From: Candidatus Tayloriibacteriota bacterium
GTDB taxonomy: Bacteria > Patescibacteriota > Minisyncoccia > Phycocordibacterales > PALSA-1337
DNA: 6,539 nt
Direction: 5' to 3'
NCBI GenBank assembly: GCA_003170325.1
Contig: PMZP01000016.1
Coordinates: forward strand, 1-6,539
Positions 5,304 through 6,539 of the stretch are shown piece after piece. Numbering within the stretch: position 1 is the first letter of the stretch; each line of letters opens with the position of its first letter. The position numbers and the translations under genes were made by a program. The notes under the pieces were generated by a model. It saw only the letters and a list, made by a program, of their open reading frames with translations. It had not been told where the DNA came from and made no database searches.

Positions 5304-5990
5304 ATGCCAAATCAATCAAAAGGAGGATTCTTCAACCCAGGCGTCACTGTCGACGTCGTCGTTTTCACGATCGAAAACGGGCTTCTAAAGATATTGCTCG
5401 TAAAGAGATCGGATGATCCATTCAAGGGCTTCCCTGCCCTGCCGGGAGGCTTCATACGACGTGGCGAGACTACCCATGAAGCCGCAGAGCGTGTACTCAA
5501 GGATAAAGCCGGTATCGAAAACGTCTATGTCGAACAGCTCTATACCTTCGATGAAGTCCGCCGCGACCCTCGCGGACAGGTTTTGTCGGTTTCATATTTC
5601 GCTCTGGTTCCCAGTGAAGATTTGAGTATCCGCCTGGGACGTAAGACCGAACATCCGGAGATGGTCGCGGCCGATGGCCTGCCAGCGTTGGCCTTTGACC
5701 ACAACCGGATCGTCGTATATTCTCGAAAAAGGCTTGCAGACAAGATCCGGTATTCGAATGTCGCATATTCGCTCTTGCCATCTGAGTTCACACTGACGGA
5801 GTTGCAAAAGATATACGAGACCGTCCTAGGTAGGCGTATAGATAAGAGAAATTTTCGCAAGAAATACCTGGAGCTCGGCCTGATCAAGTCTGCCGGAAAG
5901 AAGCGCAAAGGTCTGCGGCAGCGCCCTGCCCTTCTCTATCGGTTCGTGAACAGCCGTATGGAAGAAATGGACAGATTCCTAAAGCAATGA
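5304..5990 (+). CDS. nrtR: NrtR-type transcriptional regulator (inactive Nudix domain plus winged helix)
   Basis: 228 residues, the usual NrtR size. Residues 13-145 form a Nudix domain opening with GVTVDVVVFTIENGLLKILLVKR and LPGGF (46-50). The Nudix box is broken: the catalytic REUxEExGU stretch reads RVLKDKAGI (63-71), replacing the glutamates, so it should bind but not hydrolyse its ligand. Residues 150-228 form a winged helix (FTLTELQKIYETVLGR, DKRNFRKKYLELGLI, then a basic wing and RPALLYRF). NrtR proteins repress NAD-synthesis genes and release DNA on binding ADP-ribose or related compounds; that role here is inferred from family and position. The ATG at 5304 is the only usable start, because a TAG lies in frame at 5286. 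It has no upstream Shine-Dalgarno site; an AGGAGG at 5321-5326 is inside the coding region with no start codon after it. It is divergent from the phosphatase-kinase operon, its likely target. Confidence 0.87.
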   Translation: MPNQSKGGFFNPGVTVDVVVFTIENGLLKILLVKRSDDPFKGFPALPGGFIRRGETTHEAAERVLKDKAGIENVYVEQLYTFDEVRRDPRGQVLSVSYFALVPSEDLSIRLGRKTEHPEMVAADGLPALAFDHNRIVVYSRKRLADKIRYSNVAYSLLPSEFTLTELQKIYETVLGRRIDKRNFRKKYLELGLIKSAGKKRKGLRQRPALLYRFVNSRMEEMDRFLKQ

Positions 5991-5994
5991 AAAC

Positions 5995-6018
5995 GCCCCG
6001 GATCCGTAGTACCGGGGC
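5995..6018 (-). terminator. Terminator hairpin between convergent genes
   Basis: A 7 bp GC stem (GCCCCGG at 5995-6001, CCGGGGC at 6012-6018) with a 10-base loop fills the 45-base gap. On the minus strand it is followed by GTTTTCATT, a fair T tract, so it should end the gene entering from the right. On the plus strand only TTGC follows, so it is a weaker stop for the NrtR-like gene. Confidence 0.75.
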
Positions 6019-6035
6019 TTGCAAAACGAGCACAG

Positions 6036-6539
6036 CTATCTGCTTTTCTTGAGCATCTCGCCTAACGGCAAGTGAGCCTCCACCAGGACGGAAGGAAGTT
6101 CGTGCATATCGACCCAAGTCGCTCCATCGACTCCTTTACCGGGACTTGGCCGGCCCTTCAGGTAAGTCATGGAGATGAGTAGAGTGACCACGCCGTCACG
6201 AGTCATATAGTATCGCCAATCCTTGATCTTGCAGGATCCGATGATCTGCCGATACCCCGTCTCGATGCCCGGGATCTCTTTTCGAACACATCGGGCGGCG
6301 GCTGCTTCATAGCTTTCATCCAGTTTCCGGTCGAAGAACACCCCTGGGAAGCGCATCTTGCCGTCCTCGGACTTCTTGTATACCAGGAGGACCTTGTAAT
6401 TGTCCACTACGGCAACATCGATCGACGGATAGGCAATAGGCTTTCTGTGGTTAACTTCGTAAGTGACTCCCCGCCGGAAGTCAGGCGAATCGACAACATG
6501 GACACGCTTCCGTATTTCCGTGGCGCTTCCGTTGTAGAC
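6036..6539 (-). CDS. C-terminal part of a probable NMN adenylyltransferase-Nudix fusion (NadM-like; 5' end outside window)
   Basis: The frame is open from the right edge to a TAG at 6036-6038, so 167 residues are visible. A GTG at 6407 could act as a start but would cut the first Nudix strand (YPSIDVAVVDNYKVLLVYKK), so the gene almost surely begins beyond the window. Near the visible start it reads NGSATEIRKR, matching the SxTxxR motif that ends the catalytic domain of NMN adenylyltransferases. A Nudix domain follows (about 38-165). In NadM/NatV proteins this order joins NAD synthesis to ADP-ribose hydrolysis. The Nudix box is degenerate: RFPGV lacks the second Gly, a 2-residue insert precedes E75, and the helix reads RCVRKEIPGI (83-92) with only E88 left of three key glutamates. 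Hydrolase activity is doubtful. The adenylyltransferase call rests on one short motif. It converges on the NrtR-like gene. Confidence 0.7.
   Translation of the reverse strand, partial: VYNGSATEIRKRVHVVDSPDFRRGVTYEVNHRKPIAYPSIDVAVVDNYKVLLVYKKSEDGKMRFPGVFFDRKLDESYEAAAARCVRKEIPGIETGYRQIIGSCKIKDWRYYMTRDGVVTLLISMTYLKGRPSPGKGVDGATWVDMHELPSVLVEAHLPLGEMLKKSR

Noticed and set aside
6036..6407. Stand-alone 123-residue Nudix protein starting at the GTG at 6407
   Set aside because: This start would cut into the first beta strand of the Nudix domain, no Shine-Dalgarno site precedes it, and the frame continues upstream to the window edge with sensible protein sequence.
4140..6539. Phage-encoded NAD-replenishing pathway or a named anti-phage defence system
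   Set aside because: No phage structural, integrase or known defence effector gene is visible, and the NAD link rests on a nicotinamidase-like gene, a regulator and a partial gene.
1..6539. CRISPR array, tRNA, insertion sequence or long direct repeats
   Set aside because: None was seen. The only repeats are short regulatory-scale dyads and the 9-base element in the divergent region.

Overview
This 6.5 kb window carries ordinary bacterial gene architecture: Shine-Dalgarno-type ribosome sites (AAAGGA or AAGGAG), rho-independent terminators, roughly 50% GC genes and AT-rich gaps. Nothing in it fixes the species. The mix of genes would suit a small-genome environmental bacterium, a candidate phylum, or an accessory or mobile region, but that is a guess. 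There are no tRNA, rRNA, CRISPR or transposase features.

Layout. Bases 2-151 (+) are the 3' end of a gene that enters from the left, probably a family 2 glycosyltransferase. A strong terminator (188-218) ends a long leftward operon. In transcription order (minus strand) the operon holds: a PP2C-type phosphatase (about 5012 to 4140); a Ser/Thr-kinase-like protein with a zinc ribbon and a long beta-rich C-terminus (4136 to 2259); a large nicotinamidase/isochorismatase-fold cysteine hydrolase (2189 to 1122); and a von Willebrand factor A (vWA) protein with an intact MIDAS motif (1052 to 252). A 285 bp divergent control region (5019-5303) holds inverted repeats and promoter-like elements on both strands. 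To its right lies an NrtR-type regulator (5304-5990, +), a catalytically dead Nudix domain fused to a winged helix. A GC-rich hairpin (5995-6018) separates it from a convergent gene that runs in from the right edge (6539 to 6036, -). That gene ends in a degenerate Nudix domain preceded by an SxTxxR motif like that of NMN adenylyltransferases.

Reading of the whole. The vWA, kinase and PP2C genes recall the 'TerY-P triad' described in tellurium/stress-response gene neighbourhoods. Here the triad is interrupted by a nicotinamidase-like hydrolase, sits divergently from an NrtR-like regulator (a family known to sense ADP-ribose and control NAD genes), and lies next to a probable NMN adenylyltransferase-Nudix gene. 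The inference is a protein-phosphorylation signalling cassette tied to NAD or ADP-ribose metabolism. The protein families come from motifs readable in the sequence; the link between them rests on gene neighbourhood and is unproven.
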